64,000 nucleotides of DNA, taken from assembly GCA_020633465.1 (NCBI GenBank), contig JACKDN010000016.1, forward strand, positions 124,001 to 188,000, read 5' to 3'. Below are positions 43,790-52,961 of the stretch, one piece after another (within the stretch, counting starts at the first letter, position 1; each line of letters begins with the position of its first letter). Made by a program: the position numbers and the translations under genes. The DNA comes from Myxococcales bacterium (lineage in GTDB: Bacteria; Myxococcota_A; Bradymonadia; UBA7976; UBA1532). Under the pieces are notes generated by a model that made no database searches, had not been told where the DNA came from, and was given only the letters and a program-made list of their open reading frames with translations.

Positions 43790-44416
43790 ATGACCACCCG
43801 CCTCGTTTCGATCGCCCTGCTGCTGCTCGTGGGCGCCGCGGCCGTCCACGCCGCGCCCCCCGCCGCCGATCGCGAGGCGGCCCTGGCCGCGGTGGCGGCC
43901 GGCGACGTGGGCGAGGGCGTCGATCGCCTGCGCCGCGCCACGCGGGGGCCCGCGCCCGATCCCGAGCTGCTCTGCCTGCTGGCCCGCGTCGAGGTGCTGG
44001 CCGGCCGGCACGCCGACGCCGCCCGCACCTGGGGGCGCGTGCCGAAGGACGCCGCCTGCGCGCGGCAGGCCGCCTTCGGCGTGGCCGACGCCCTCGCCGC
44101 GCAGGGCGAGGTGGACGCGGCGGCCGCGCGCTACGCCGAGCACGGCGCCGCCTCGCTCGGGCCCACGCGGGACGCGGCGCTGGTCGACTGGCTGCTCGGC
44201 CTGGCCGGCCGCGCCCTGGACGAGGATCGCGCGCCGATGGCCGCGTCGCTGTACGGCCTGGCGCTGCGGGCGCAGCTGCCCCTCGACGCGCGGGTCGCGC
44301 TGGCCCGGCGCGTGGCTGACCGGCTGCTGGCCGAGGCGGGGACGACGCCGCCCGGCGACGCCCGACGGGCTGGTGGCCGGGCTGCTCGCGCACCTGGCGG
44401 CCGACGACTCGGCTGA
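43790..44416 (+). CDS. A2M-like gene, N-terminal fragment (signal peptide and TPR-like)
   Basis: ATG 43790 with GGGAG upstream. Sec signal (AVHAAPP) and helical repeats. Native coding holds to about 44355; the last ~20 codons (Arg/Gly-rich) are out of frame. The natural continuation lies in the +1 frame (GLVAGLLAHLAADDS), then shifts again near 44484. Confidence 0.7.
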   Translation: MTTRLVSIALLLLVGAAAVHAAPPAADREAALAAVAAGDVGEGVDRLRRATRGPAPDPELLCLLARVEVLAGRHADAARTWGRVPKDAACARQAAFGVADALAAQGEVDAAAARYAEHGAASLGPTRDAALVDWLLGLAGRALDEDRAPMAASLYGLALRAQLPLDARVALARRVADRLLAEAGTTPPGDARRAGGRAARAPGGRRLG

Positions 44417-44953
44417 GGCGCGCCGCCGGGCCGCCTGGTTCCTGTCGCCGCGCGAGGCGCTGGCCCTGCTGGCGCTGCTGCCCCGACGCCGCCACCCGTC
44501 TGCTGGCCGCGCGCCGGGCGGCCGAGATCGACGTCGAGTGGGGGCTGCGGCTCCTGGATCGAGCGGCCGAGGTGGGCGAGGGCACGCCCACCGGTGAGAA
44601 GGCCCGCGCCGAGGCCGTGCTGACGCGCGCGCCTGCCTGGGTCGCCTGGCCGCGGTCGCGGCCCCCTGCGCGCGCTGGCTGCGGGCGCTGACGCGGCGGC
44701 GCGCGAGGCCTCGAACCTGTACCTGGGGCTGCTGGCGCGCGGCGGCGATCGCGAGGCGCTGATCGCCGCGCTCACCGACCACCTGGCGCGCTTCCTGACC
44801 GATCCGCGGCGCACCGAGAACGAGGCGCGCCCGACGCCGCGCGCCTGACGCTGGCGCGCGCTGCCTTCGCGCGCGGCGCCTACGACGCGGCCATCGCGCA
44901 CCTCGACGCCCTGGTGGCGCGCGATCCCCGCTCGGCCGCCGCCCCCGCGCCGC

Positions 44954-47086
44954 GTGGGAGGCCGCCCTGGCCGCGCGCGCTGCCGGTCGGCAGGACGAGG
45001 CCCTGCGCCGCTGGAGGAGCTGCGCGCCCGCTGGCCGGACGATGCCGCCGCGGGCGAGGCGCTGACCGCCCTGGCCCGCGCGCGCGCCTTCGACGCGGGC
45101 GACGTCGCCGGCGCCCTGGCCTGGCTGACCGAGCAGGCCGAGCAGGGCCCGCAGGCCGGCGCGGCCCAGGCGGAGAAGCAGCGCCTCGAGGCCCAGGCCA
45201 TCCGCATCCGGTCGACCCGGCAGCCGCCGGGGCGCGACGCGCGCGTCGAGATCGCGGCCCGCAACCTGGAGTGGGTCGAGGCCCGCCTGCACCGCGTCGA
45301 CGCCGAGGCCTATCTGCGGGCCGGCGGCGTGCCCGGCGATCTGCCGAACCTCGACGTCGCGGTCATCGCGCCGGATCGCCGCTGGAAGGTGAAGGTGCCC
45401 CGCTACGCGCCCCACCGCGACGTCGTCTTCGACCTGGCCGTGCCGGCGCCGAAGCCGGGCTTGTACGTCGTGACCGTGGCCAGCGACGACCGCGAGGCGT
45501 CGGCGGTGCTGTGGGTGTCCGACGTCCGCGTGGTCGCGCGCGCCGTGGGCCCCGATCTGGCGGTGGCGGCGTTCCGCGGTGATCGCCCCGCGCCCGACGC
45601 GGACGTCCGCGTCCGGCTGCCCGACGGGCGCATCGTGAGCGGGCGCACCGACCGCACCGGCCTGTACCGGGCGCGGCTGGAGGCGATCGGGCCCCTGGTG
45701 GTGCTGGTCGAGGCGGGCGGCGCCCCCGCCCTGCTGCGGGTGGCGCGCGGCCGGGGGGATCTGCCCGAGCCGGCGCTGCGGATCGCCGCCGATCTGGATC
45801 GCCCCGCCTACCGGCCCGGCGACGATCTCGGCTTCCGCGTCGTGGCGCGGCGCGAGGGCGCGCCGGTGCCGGGGCGCTTCGCGGTGTGGCTGGCCGAGGG
45901 CGCGACGCGCTACGCCGAGCAGCGGGTGCAGGCGACCGAGCTGGGCACGCTGAGCGGCACCCTGGCGGTGCCGCCGGCGCCGCTGGGCAGCGGCGCCTGG
46001 CGCCGCACGCTGGGGCTGTTCGTGCAGGCGCCGGGCGAGGACGAGGGCCAGCAGGTGGCCACCGTGCTGGTGGCCCCCGAGGGGCCGCCGCGCCGCCGGG
46101 TGGAGGCCTGGATCGACGGCACGGACGCCGTGTTCGCGGTGCGTGGCGCGGCGGGCGCGCCCGTCGCCGGGGCGCGCTTGACCTGGACGGCCGATGACGG
46201 GCGCGAGGGGGCCGGGCGCACCGACGCGGCCGGTCGACTGCGGGTGAAGGCCCCCGCCGGGCCGGACTGGGGCGCGCGGGCGACGCTCGCGGGCGCCGGC
46301 CTGAGCGCGGGGGCGCGCCGCCCGGAGGCGGAGGCCAGCCCCTTGCGCGTGCACGTCGACGACGCCGCCGAGGGCGCGTCGATCGGCGTCGTGCTGCACG
46401 GGCCGCCTGGGCGATACCGCCTGGCGTGGGCGCCCTTGGCGCACCCGGACCCGTCGCCGAAGACGCCGGCGGATCCCTGGGTGCCCGCCTGGCAGGACGG
46501 CCTCGAGGGCGCCGCCGGTCGCGTCGACGCCGTCGAGGCGCCGACCGGCGTCGAGGGCGAGGTGGCCCGGCGCGAGGTCGCGATCGAGGGCGACCACCTC
46601 GCGCTCACCCTGCCGGCGCTGCCGCCGGGCGCCTGGTCGTTGCGGGTGGCGCCCGTCGGCGAGGGCGGCGCCAGCGCCTCGGCGGCCTTCCGCGTCGCGC
46701 GGCCGGCGCCGGGCCTGCGGGGCCTGCGCGATCTGCGCGCGGGCGAGCTGATGGAGGTGGCGATCGTGGGCGACGCGCCCGGCCTGCTGACCGCCGGCAC
46801 GGACCGGCTGCTGGCGGCGGCGGTCGCCGGCCCGGGCGCCGTCCAGCGGTGGCGCACCAGCGCCGCGTGGGGGGGCGAGGTCGACGTGGCCCTGACGACC
46901 GCCGACGGCCGCGGCCATGCGCGCACCGTGGTGGTCGATCCCAGCCTGGACGTGCAGATCGAAGCGGCCACCGACGCCGCCACGGCCGAGCGCGGCGCGC
47001 GCTGGCGCCTGCGGGCGCGGGTGACCGACGGCGCGGGCCGCCCGGTGCGCGCCGAGTGGAGCTGCGCGTGCTGGACGACGCGCTGA
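44954..47086 (+). CDS. A2M-like gene, MG2-domain fragment
   Basis: Long clean segment; genuine coding starts near 45015 and ends near 47055. It contains the MG1/MG2-type region, with VVTVASDDREASAVLWVSD and DRPAYRPGDDLGFRVVAR as the clearest family signatures. Upstream and downstream it joins other frames of the same gene, so the start at 44954 is not a real initiation site. Confidence 0.7.
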   Translation: MGGRPGRARCRSAGRGPAPLEELRARWPDDAAAGEALTALARARAFDAGDVAGALAWLTEQAEQGPQAGAAQAEKQRLEAQAIRIRSTRQPPGRDARVEIAARNLEWVEARLHRVDAEAYLRAGGVPGDLPNLDVAVIAPDRRWKVKVPRYAPHRDVVFDLAVPAPKPGLYVVTVASDDREASAVLWVSDVRVVARAVGPDLAVAAFRGDRPAPDADVRVRLPDGRIVSGRTDRTGLYRARLEAIGPLVVLVEAGGAPALLRVARGRGDLPEPALRIAADLDRPAYRPGDDLGFRVVARREGAPVPGRFAVWLAEGATRYAEQRVQATELGTLSGTLAVPPAPLGSGAWRRTLGLFVQAPGEDEGQQVATVLVAPEGPPRRRVEAWIDGTDAVFAVRGAAGAPVAGARLTWTADDGREGAGRTDAAGRLRVKAPAGPDWGARATLAGAGLSAGARRPEAEASPLRVHVDDAAEGASIGVVLHGPPGRYRLAWAPLAHPDPSPKTPADPWVPAWQDGLEGAAGRVDAVEAPTGVEGEVARREVAIEGDHLALTLPALPPGAWSLRVAPVGEGGASASAAFRVARPAPGLRGLRDLRAGELMEVAIVGDAPGLLTAGTDRLLAAAVAGPGAVQRWRTSAAWGGEVDVALTTADGRGHARTVVVDPSLDVQIEAATDAATAERGARWRLRARVTDGAGRPVRAEWSCACWTTR

Positions 47087-47476
47087 TCGAGGCGGCCGGC
47101 GCCCGCGTCCATCGATCCGGCGGGCCTGCGCCGCGACTTCCCGGCGGTCGCGGCGCGGGCGCCTTCGTGCGCTGGGCGCAGACGGTGACGGCCGAGGCCG
47201 TCGCGGCCGAGCTGCTGGCCGAGGTCGCGCGCGCCGCCGAGAAGGAGAAGGCCAAGCGGGCCGAGGCCGGGCGGTTCCGCGCCGAGGCGATGGACGCGCT
47301 GATGGACGCGCCGCCCCTCGGGGGCGACAGCTTCGGCTTCGGCGGCCTGGGCCTCGCCGGCACGGGGGCCGGCGGCGGCGGCGCCGGCCGGGCGCGGGGC
47401 GCGCGCGGGTGCGCATGGGCTGACCTCGATCCGCGCGCCGAGCTGGATCGGGGGAGGCGCGGCGGCGGGCTGGGCG

Positions 47477-48730
47477 GTGCTGCGGACCGACGCCGACGGC
47501 GTCGTCGAGCTGAGCGTGCCGGTGCCGCGCGCGATGCGCGCCTGGACCGGCGAGGCCCGCGCGATCAGCGCCGACGCGATGGGCGTGGCCACGCGCGCGC
47601 TGTCGACCCGGGACGCCGTGCGGCTGAGCGCGCCGCGCGTCGGGCCGGGCAGCCCGGGTGACACGGTGCAGCTGCGCGTGACGGTGATCAACGGCGCGGC
47701 GGCGCCCCTGCGGGCCACGCTGCAGGCCGGCGACGCGGCGCACCCGGTCGAGGCCGCGCCGGGTGAGGCGGTGACGGTGGATCTCGGCGCGCGGGCGCCC
47801 GGCGACGCCGTGGCGCTGCGGCTGGTGGCCGACGGGCGGGTGCTCGATCGCCTGGACTGGTCGCTGCCCCTGGACTCCGGGCGCCCGGCGCCCGACGGCC
47901 GGGTGGTGACCGTGGCCGCCGCGCCCGGCGGGCGTGCCCGCGGCCTGGCTGGCCCTGCGCCCGGACCCAGGGGCTTCGGCGACGCCCTGCGCGCCGCCGC
48001 GGTGGGCGGGCTGCGCTGGCCGCGCTGGCGGTGGCGCCTGAGGCGCAGCGCCCGGCGCTGCGCGCCTGAGCGCGGGCGGCCCGCGCGGCGCTGCACGCTG
48101 CGGCCCGCCGACGCGCGCGCCGACGCCGAGCGCCTGCTGTTCCTGGCCGAGGGCCGCGAGCTGCTCGGCGTCCCGCGGGGCGAGCTCGAGCAGGTGGCCG
48201 AGGGCCTGCGGGCGCCCGGCGCCGATCCGGGGGAGCGCGTGCTGGTGGCCTTCGCCCGCGCGGCGGCCGGCCAGAAGGTCGACGCGTCGGCGCTGGCGCG
48301 GCTGGAGCGCATCGAGGATCTCCCCCCGGAGGTGTCGTCGCGCCTCGCGCGCCTGCTGCTGCTCGAGAAGCGGCCGGCGGCCGAGGCGCGGGCGCGCGTG
48401 CAGGGAGACGGGCCGCAGGCCATCCTGGCGCGCGCGGCGCTGGGGACGTCCACCGACGCGGCCCGGCGCGCGCTGGCGAAGACGCCGCCGCCGCTGCCCG
48501 GCGATCCGGCCCTGGCCGACTGGCTGCGGGCCGCGGCGTCGCGCCCGGGGGACGCGAAGGGCCGGGCGACCGTGCGCGTGGGGGGGGCGGTCGTCGGCAC
48601 CTGGACCGCGCCCTCGGGGCGTCGTCCGCGCGGCGCTGCCCTCGAAGGACGCGGCCGTCGAGGTCGACGGCCTGACGCCCTGGTCTGGCGCGGCAACCCC
48701 GCGCCCACCGGCAGGCGCCCGCCCGGCTGA
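47477..48730 (+). CDS. A2M-like gene, middle fragment
   Basis: In-frame macroglobulin sequence from ~47430 to ~47935 (WAVLRTDADG, SPGDTVQLRVTVING) and again from ~48110 to ~48600. Between them lies Arg-rich out-of-frame sequence whose true coding (LAALAVAPEAQRPAL) is in another frame. The region where a thioester would be expected shows no CxEQ in any frame. Confidence 0.6.
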   Translation: MLRTDADGVVELSVPVPRAMRAWTGEARAISADAMGVATRALSTRDAVRLSAPRVGPGSPGDTVQLRVTVINGAAAPLRATLQAGDAAHPVEAAPGEAVTVDLGARAPGDAVALRLVADGRVLDRLDWSLPLDSGRPAPDGRVVTVAAAPGGRARGLAGPAPGPRGFGDALRAAAVGGLRWPRWRWRLRRSARRCAPERGRPARRCTLRPADARADAERLLFLAEGRELLGVPRGELEQVAEGLRAPGADPGERVLVAFARAAAGQKVDASALARLERIEDLPPEVSSRLARLLLLEKRPAAEARARVQGDGPQAILARAALGTSTDAARRALAKTPPPLPGDPALADWLRAAASRPGDAKGRATVRVGGAVVGTWTAPSGRRPRGAALEGRGRRGRRPDALVWRGNPAPTGRRPPG

Positions 48731-50730
48731 TGCGCCTGCCGGGCGGCCTGGACGGCGAGCTGGTGGTGCCTGGCGGCGGCCTGCGCGCCGGCGCCGAGGC
48801 CGAGCAGGCGGTGTTCTGCGGCGGCGCCGAGACGCCGTGCCGCGTGGCGGTGGGCGACGCGCTGGCGTCGCCGGCGGCGCTCGACGCGCCTGGCTTCGTG
48901 CCCCCGGCCGGCCTGCCCCGCGCGCCCACGATGCGCGGCACCGTGCTGCGCGCCGTCGCGCCGGGCCGCTACCGGGTGGGGGGCCTGGTCGACGGGGACG
49001 GGGTGGCGCTGCAGCCGGTGCAGGTCGAGGTGGTCGAAGACGCCGGCACCGCGGGCGTCGCGCCCTGGGCGGCCCTCGATCGCGCGGCGCAGGCCGAGGC
49101 GGCCGAGGCGGATCCCACGCCGTGGCTGCAGCCCTGGCCCGCGGACGCCGACTGGCCGGCCGAGCTGCTGGGCCGCCGCGCCGCGGTGCGCTTCGACCAC
49201 GCGCTGCGCACCGAGGCGCCGGCCGCGACGCTGATCGATCGCTTCGAGGCGCTGCGCGAGGCCAACCCGCGCGCGTCGCTGGACTCGGCGCAGATCGCCC
49301 ACGTGGCGCGCGCGTACCGGGCGGCCGGCCGACCGGCGCGCGCCGTGGACGTGTGGCGGGCGGGCCTGGGCGGCGCGTTCCTGGCCGAGGCGGGGCGCGT
49401 GCGCGAGGTCGAGGAGGTGGCCGGGCTTCTGCCCTCGCTGCAGGGGCTGCGGCGGGTGGCGCAGCGCTACCCGGCGCTGCCGGCGGTCGAGGAGGCGCTG
49501 TTCCACCTGCCTCAGCGCTTGGACTCGATGGCCGACGGGCCGCTGCCCGACAGCGTGCGGCGGGCCGGCGTCACCGCGACCGATCTGCGCCTGATGGCGG
49601 CCGCGTGGGATCGCGCCTACGTCGCGCTGTGGCCCGACAGCCCGCGGCGGGGTGAGGCCGCGTTCCACCTCGTGCGGACGCTGCAGTCGCTCGACGCGCA
49701 CGCCGAGGCCGCGCGGTGGGCCGACGCGCTGGCCCGCCAGCTGCCGCAGAGCGCGGTGCTGGACGGCCTGCTGTACCTCGAGGGCCTGTCCCGCCTGCGC
49801 CTGCGCCAGGACGAGCGCGCGCTGGCGCTGTTCCGCCGGGTCGGCACCGAGGACTTCCCGCAGCCGGACGGCTCGACCGCGCCCGCCGCCAGCCGCGACG
49901 ACGCGCGGTTCGCGCTGGCGCGCCTGTACGAGGCCAAGGGCGATCTGGACGCCGCGCGCGCCGCGTACGAGGCCGCCGCGTCGACGCACGACGAGGCGGC
50001 CGCGGCGGCCGCGGCCCTGAAGACCGTGACGCTGAAGCCCGAGCCCTACGTGCAGGTGGCCGACGACGCGCCGCTGAAGCTGCCGGTGACCCTGGCGAAC
50101 GTCGAGACCGTGCACCTGCGCGCCTATCGCCTCGACCTGCGCACGGTGTTCCTGCGCGACGGCGGCCTCGACAAGGTGCTGCAGGTGAACGTCTCGGGCG
50201 TCAGCCCCACGTGGTCGGGCGCGGTGAAGGTCGACGCCGATCCCTTCCCGCGCGCGCGTCCGCTGGCGCTGCCGCTCGAGCAGCGGGGCGCCTACCTGGT
50301 GCAGCTCGACGCCGGGGGCGCGACGGCGGTGGCGCTGGCCGTCCGCAGTGATCTGGCGCTCAACGTGGCCGACGACGGGGCGGCGCTGCGCGTGACGGTG
50401 CGCGTGGACGGCCGCCGCGCCGCCGGCGTCGCGCTGCGCGGCGTCGGCTCGGGCGAGGTCGAGGTGGCGACGACCGACGTCCGCGGCGTCGCCCGCCTCG
50501 CCGGCCCCAAGGTGCTGGCCTACACCGACGCCGGCGACGTGGCCTTCAGCCCGCCCCTGCGCGTCGAGGACGAGGCGCCGAGGCCCTCGCGCCGCCGCCC
50601 CGCCCGCCCGCGCAAGCAGAAGAGCAACGTCGAGCAGCGCCTCGAGGAGCAGATGCAGCGCAACCAGGGCCTGTACGAGCAGCGCTTCCAGTTCGGCAAC
50701 GACGCGGGCATCGAGGCCGAGCTGCTGTAG
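48730..50730 (+). CDS. A2M-like gene, C-terminal fragment with TPRs
   Basis: 666 clean codons. TPR-like helices (~200-450: FHLVRTLQSLDAHAEAARWA, FALARLYEAKGDLDAARAAY), then a strand-rich region and a basic, Gln-rich tail (RPRKQKSNVEQRLEEQMQ). ATG 48730 is not clearly an initiation site; it is where the last frame becomes open. Confidence 0.7.
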   Translation: MRLPGGLDGELVVPGGGLRAGAEAEQAVFCGGAETPCRVAVGDALASPAALDAPGFVPPAGLPRAPTMRGTVLRAVAPGRYRVGGLVDGDGVALQPVQVEVVEDAGTAGVAPWAALDRAAQAEAAEADPTPWLQPWPADADWPAELLGRRAAVRFDHALRTEAPAATLIDRFEALREANPRASLDSAQIAHVARAYRAAGRPARAVDVWRAGLGGAFLAEAGRVREVEEVAGLLPSLQGLRRVAQRYPALPAVEEALFHLPQRLDSMADGPLPDSVRRAGVTATDLRLMAAAWDRAYVALWPDSPRRGEAAFHLVRTLQSLDAHAEAARWADALARQLPQSAVLDGLLYLEGLSRLRLRQDERALALFRRVGTEDFPQPDGSTAPAASRDDARFALARLYEAKGDLDAARAAYEAAASTHDEAAAAAAALKTVTLKPEPYVQVADDAPLKLPVTLANVETVHLRAYRLDLRTVFLRDGGLDKVLQVNVSGVSPTWSGAVKVDADPFPRARPLALPLEQRGAYLVQLDAGGATAVALAVRSDLALNVADDGAALRVTVRVDGRRAAGVALRGVGSGEVEVATTDVRGVARLAGPKVLAYTDAGDVAFSPPLRVEDEAPRPSRRRPARPRKQKSNVEQRLEEQMQRNQGLYEQRFQFGNDAGIEAELL

Positions 50731-50769
50731 GCGTCTGTTGCACATTCGGGGCACTTCGCGTGCACGCCC

Positions 50770-50852
50770 CCGAAAGCTCGGCTCGGCGTTGCGAAAGCAA
50801 GGCGAGACCGCCGGGTGTCGTCATGCTGCCGCGCCTCGATCCGAGCTTTCGG
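50770..50852. repeat. Nested inverted repeat between convergent genes
   Basis: Perfect 12-bp arms, ccgaaagctcgg (50770-50781) and ccgagctttcgg (50841-50852), enclose a second hairpin (50782-50806) with a GCGAAAGC apex, i.e. a GNRA-type tetraloop. There is no U-run. Candidate structured RNA, bidirectional terminator or REP-like element. Confidence 0.6.
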
Positions 50853-50911
50853 TGACGCACCCCGCTCGACCCCTCCATGCGCCACAGGCTCCTGGCCGCC
50901 GCGGCTCGTGA

Positions 50912-51655
50912 TCACACCCGGGGCAGGCGGCTCTGCTTCGCGCGCATGCGCATGTTGAGGATCTCGACCGCCAGCGAGAAGCCCATCGCGCTGTAGATGT
51001 AGCCCTTGTTCACGTGCCCGCCGGTGCCCTCGACGATCAGCATCACGCCGATCAGCACCAGGAAGGCCAGCGCCAGCACCCGGATGCTGGCGTTCTGCTG
51101 CACGAAGTCACCGATGGGCCCGGCGAAGAGCATCATCACCCCCACCGCGATCAGCACGGCGACGACCATCACCGGCACGTGATCGGCCATCCCGACCGCC
51201 GTGATCACCGAGTCGAGCGAGAAGACGATGTCGAGCAGCATGATCTGAAAGACGATCGCGCCGAAGCCCTTCACCTTCGCGCCCTCGGGCGTGACGGTCA
51301 CCTCGTCGGCCTGCAGCCCGGGGTGGTTCACGTTCTCGTGGATCTCGGTGGTGGCCTTGTAGATCAGGAACAGGCCACCCAAGGCCAGGATGAGATCCTT
51401 GCCGCTCCACGGCTTGACCAGCTCGAACACCGGCTCGGTCAGCCGCATCACCCAGGCGATGGACAGCAACAACAGGATGCGCGTGCCGAGCGCCGCCAGC
51501 AGGCCCAGCCGGCGCGCCCTCAGCTGCTCGCCCTCGGGCAGCTTGCCGCACAGGATCGTGATGAACACGATGTTGTCGATCCCGAGCACGATCTCCATGG
51601 CGGTCAGCACCAGCAGCGAGATCCACGCCTGGGGGTCGGTCAGCAGTTCCATCAT
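50912..51655 (-). CDS. TerC-family integral membrane protein
   Basis: 247 residues with about seven helices. The family signatures MEIVLGIDNIVF (~21-32) and DIVFSLDSVITAVGM (~144-158) carry the conserved acidic residues thought to bind metal. TerC proteins are linked to tellurite resistance and to manganese export during protein secretion. The TerC signature does not show which. Two ATG codons (51655, 51652) follow GAGG. Downstream gene of a minus-strand group whose other members look unrelated. Confidence 0.92.
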   Translation of the reverse strand: MMELLTDPQAWISLLVLTAMEIVLGIDNIVFITILCGKLPEGEQLRARRLGLLAALGTRILLLLSIAWVMRLTEPVFELVKPWSGKDLILALGGLFLIYKATTEIHENVNHPGLQADEVTVTPEGAKVKGFGAIVFQIMLLDIVFSLDSVITAVGMADHVPVMVVAVLIAVGVMMLFAGPIGDFVQQNASIRVLALAFLVLIGVMLIVEGTGGHVNKGYIYSAMGFSLAVEILNMRMRAKQSRLPRV

Positions 51656-51679
51656 GTCGGGGATCCTCGGCGGCTCGGC

Positions 51680-52033
51680 TCAGGGGGCGAAGGCGTCCAC
51701 GATGCGCGGGCGCCGGTCGGCGTCGACCCCCGCGTCGGGGGGCGCGTCGTCGTCGGCGCGCAGGGCCTCGGCCAGCGCGGCCTCGAGCAGCTCGGGCGCG
51801 GGCTCGGCGTCGACGCTGCACAGCAGGAAGCCGCGCAGGGACTGGCGGAAGGGGAGGGCGGACGGGCACGCGTCGGGGCGCTCGCCGGGGTAGACGCAGA
51901 AGGCGGCGTTCTGCACCAGCGCGCGCACGCCGGGCGCGCAGTCGATCGCCGCGGTCTCGGACAGGTCCGAGCGCGTACAGGCGGCCGCGGCGACGGCGGC
52001 GGTGGTGACGATGGCGAGCAGGGCGCGGAGCAC
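51680..52033 (-). CDS. Small Cys-containing lipoprotein, unknown
   Basis: 117 residues from GTG 52033, chosen because GGGAGG lies 4 nt before it; in-frame ATGs at 52060 and 52057 have no such site. Lipobox AAAC (Cys19). The mature part has four more cysteines (DCAPG, FCVYP, DACPS, LLCSV), likely two disulfides, and an Asp-rich tail (DDDAPPDAGVDAD). Between terC (24 bp away) and the ThiD-like gene. Confidence 0.65.
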   Translation of the reverse strand: MLRALLAIVTTAAVAAAACTRSDLSETAAIDCAPGVRALVQNAAFCVYPGERPDACPSALPFRQSLRGFLLCSVDAEPAPELLEAALAEALRADDDAPPDAGVDADRRPRIVDAFAP

Positions 52034-52091
52034 GGATCCTCCCGATCGGAGCCGCATCATCGCCGCGCCCCGGCGCGCGCGCAACCGCGCA

Positions 52092-52928
52092 TCAGGGCCG
52101 GTCGGCGGCGGGCGGCGCCACCTCGATCGGGGTCAGCTCGACGCCCGCCTGCGCCAGCGCGGCGGCCAGGGGCAGCGCCCGCGCGACCCCGCCGACCTCG
52201 AGCGCGGCGTCGATGGCTTCGGTGACCGCCGCCTTGGCCGCCTCGACGGCCACCAGCACCGCGTCGCCGGCCGCGCGCCGCGCCGCCAGGTGCCCCGCGA
52301 AGGCGGCCCCGGCGCCGACCAGCCCCGCGCGGCGGCGGCGATCGGCCCCGAACTCGGTGAAGTCGCGCCCGTCGTAGGCCAGATCGACCGCGTGCCCCTC
52401 GAGCGCGCCGCCGGTCAGCACCACCCAGGTGACCCCCGCGTCGAACAGCCGCTTGCCCGCCTCGCGCATCCCGGCGAGATCCTCGACCGGCCGCCCCACG
52501 AAGCGGCCGGCCTCGTGCGCGTCGACCACCAGCACCTCGGCGTGCGGCAGCCAGGCGTCGCGGACGGCGTCGAACACGTCGCGCCCGTACCGGGGCTCGC
52601 CGTGCGCGTCGCACAGGTCCGGGTCGACGATCCACGGGCCGTGCGCGCCGAGGGGCTCGGCGACGGCCCAGGCCAGCCGCGCGGCGCCCGGATCACCCAG
52701 CAGCACGGCGTCGGCGGGCGCGGCGCCCAGCGCGCGGCGCAGCGCGTCCAGCACCAGGCGCTCGGGCAGGGCGGTGAGATCGCGCACGGCGGTGGCCACG
52801 GGCAGGCCCTGCGCGCCGGCGGCGGTCAGGCCGGCGAGCGCGGCGGTCAGGCCCGCGTGGCCGGCGGGATCGAGCGCGCCCAGCAGCGGGACGCAGGCGG
52901 CGCGGCGGGCGGTGGGGGTCGGCAGCAC
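52092..52928 (-). CDS. ThiD/PdxK-like (ribokinase-fold) kinase
   Basis: 278 residues from GTG 52928, with GAGGTG 6 nt upstream. The N-terminus LGALDPAGHAGLTAAL resembles the ThiD GxDPSGGAGIQADL substrate motif. VDPDLCD (cf. VDPVM), VVLTGGALEG and VGAGAAFAGHLAARRA are in the right order for the ATP and anion-hole motifs. The usual GTGC/GTGD is GAGA, so the catalytic residue is lost or moved. It may phosphorylate hydroxymethylpyrimidine or pyridoxal, or be inactive. No thiamine genes are nearby. Confidence 0.75.
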   Translation of the reverse strand: MLPTPTARRAACVPLLGALDPAGHAGLTAALAGLTAAGAQGLPVATAVRDLTALPERLVLDALRRALGAAPADAVLLGDPGAARLAWAVAEPLGAHGPWIVDPDLCDAHGEPRYGRDVFDAVRDAWLPHAEVLVVDAHEAGRFVGRPVEDLAGMREAGKRLFDAGVTWVVLTGGALEGHAVDLAYDGRDFTEFGADRRRRAGLVGAGAAFAGHLAARRAAGDAVLVAVEAAKAAVTEAIDAALEVGGVARALPLAAALAQAGVELTPIEVAPPAADRP

Positions 52929-52961
52929 GGGACACCTCGGGACGGGAGCGACGCGGCCTCT

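Larger units (their letters stand above)
43790..50730 (+). pseudogene. Alpha-2-macroglobulin-like giant secreted protein, interrupted by many frameshifts
   Basis: The conceptual product is ~2300 residues. It has a Sec signal, TPR-like helices, an MG2 domain (DRPAYRPGDDLGF, near 45800), further macroglobulin domains (TDADGVVELSVPVP, then SPGDTVQLRVTVING, 47490-47700), more TPRs and a basic C-terminus. Coding continues in shifting frames: switches occur near 44355, 44484, 44630, 44690, 44840, 44950 and 45015, and again at 47060-48730. Both extra and missing bases are needed. 45.05-47.05 kb and 48.73-50.73 kb are clean. No CxEQ thioester was found. Either the gene is decaying or the assembly is poor here. 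Confidence 0.8.

Noticed and set aside
45910..50754. A 1614-codon minus-strand open frame opposite the A2M-like gene
   Set aside because: Composition is Arg/Ala/Pro-biased with no domain or signal, whereas the plus strand shows macroglobulin and TPR sequence.
50731..50911. Small protein gene in the gap
   Set aside because: No frame with a ribosome site and sensible composition; the inverted repeat dominates the region.
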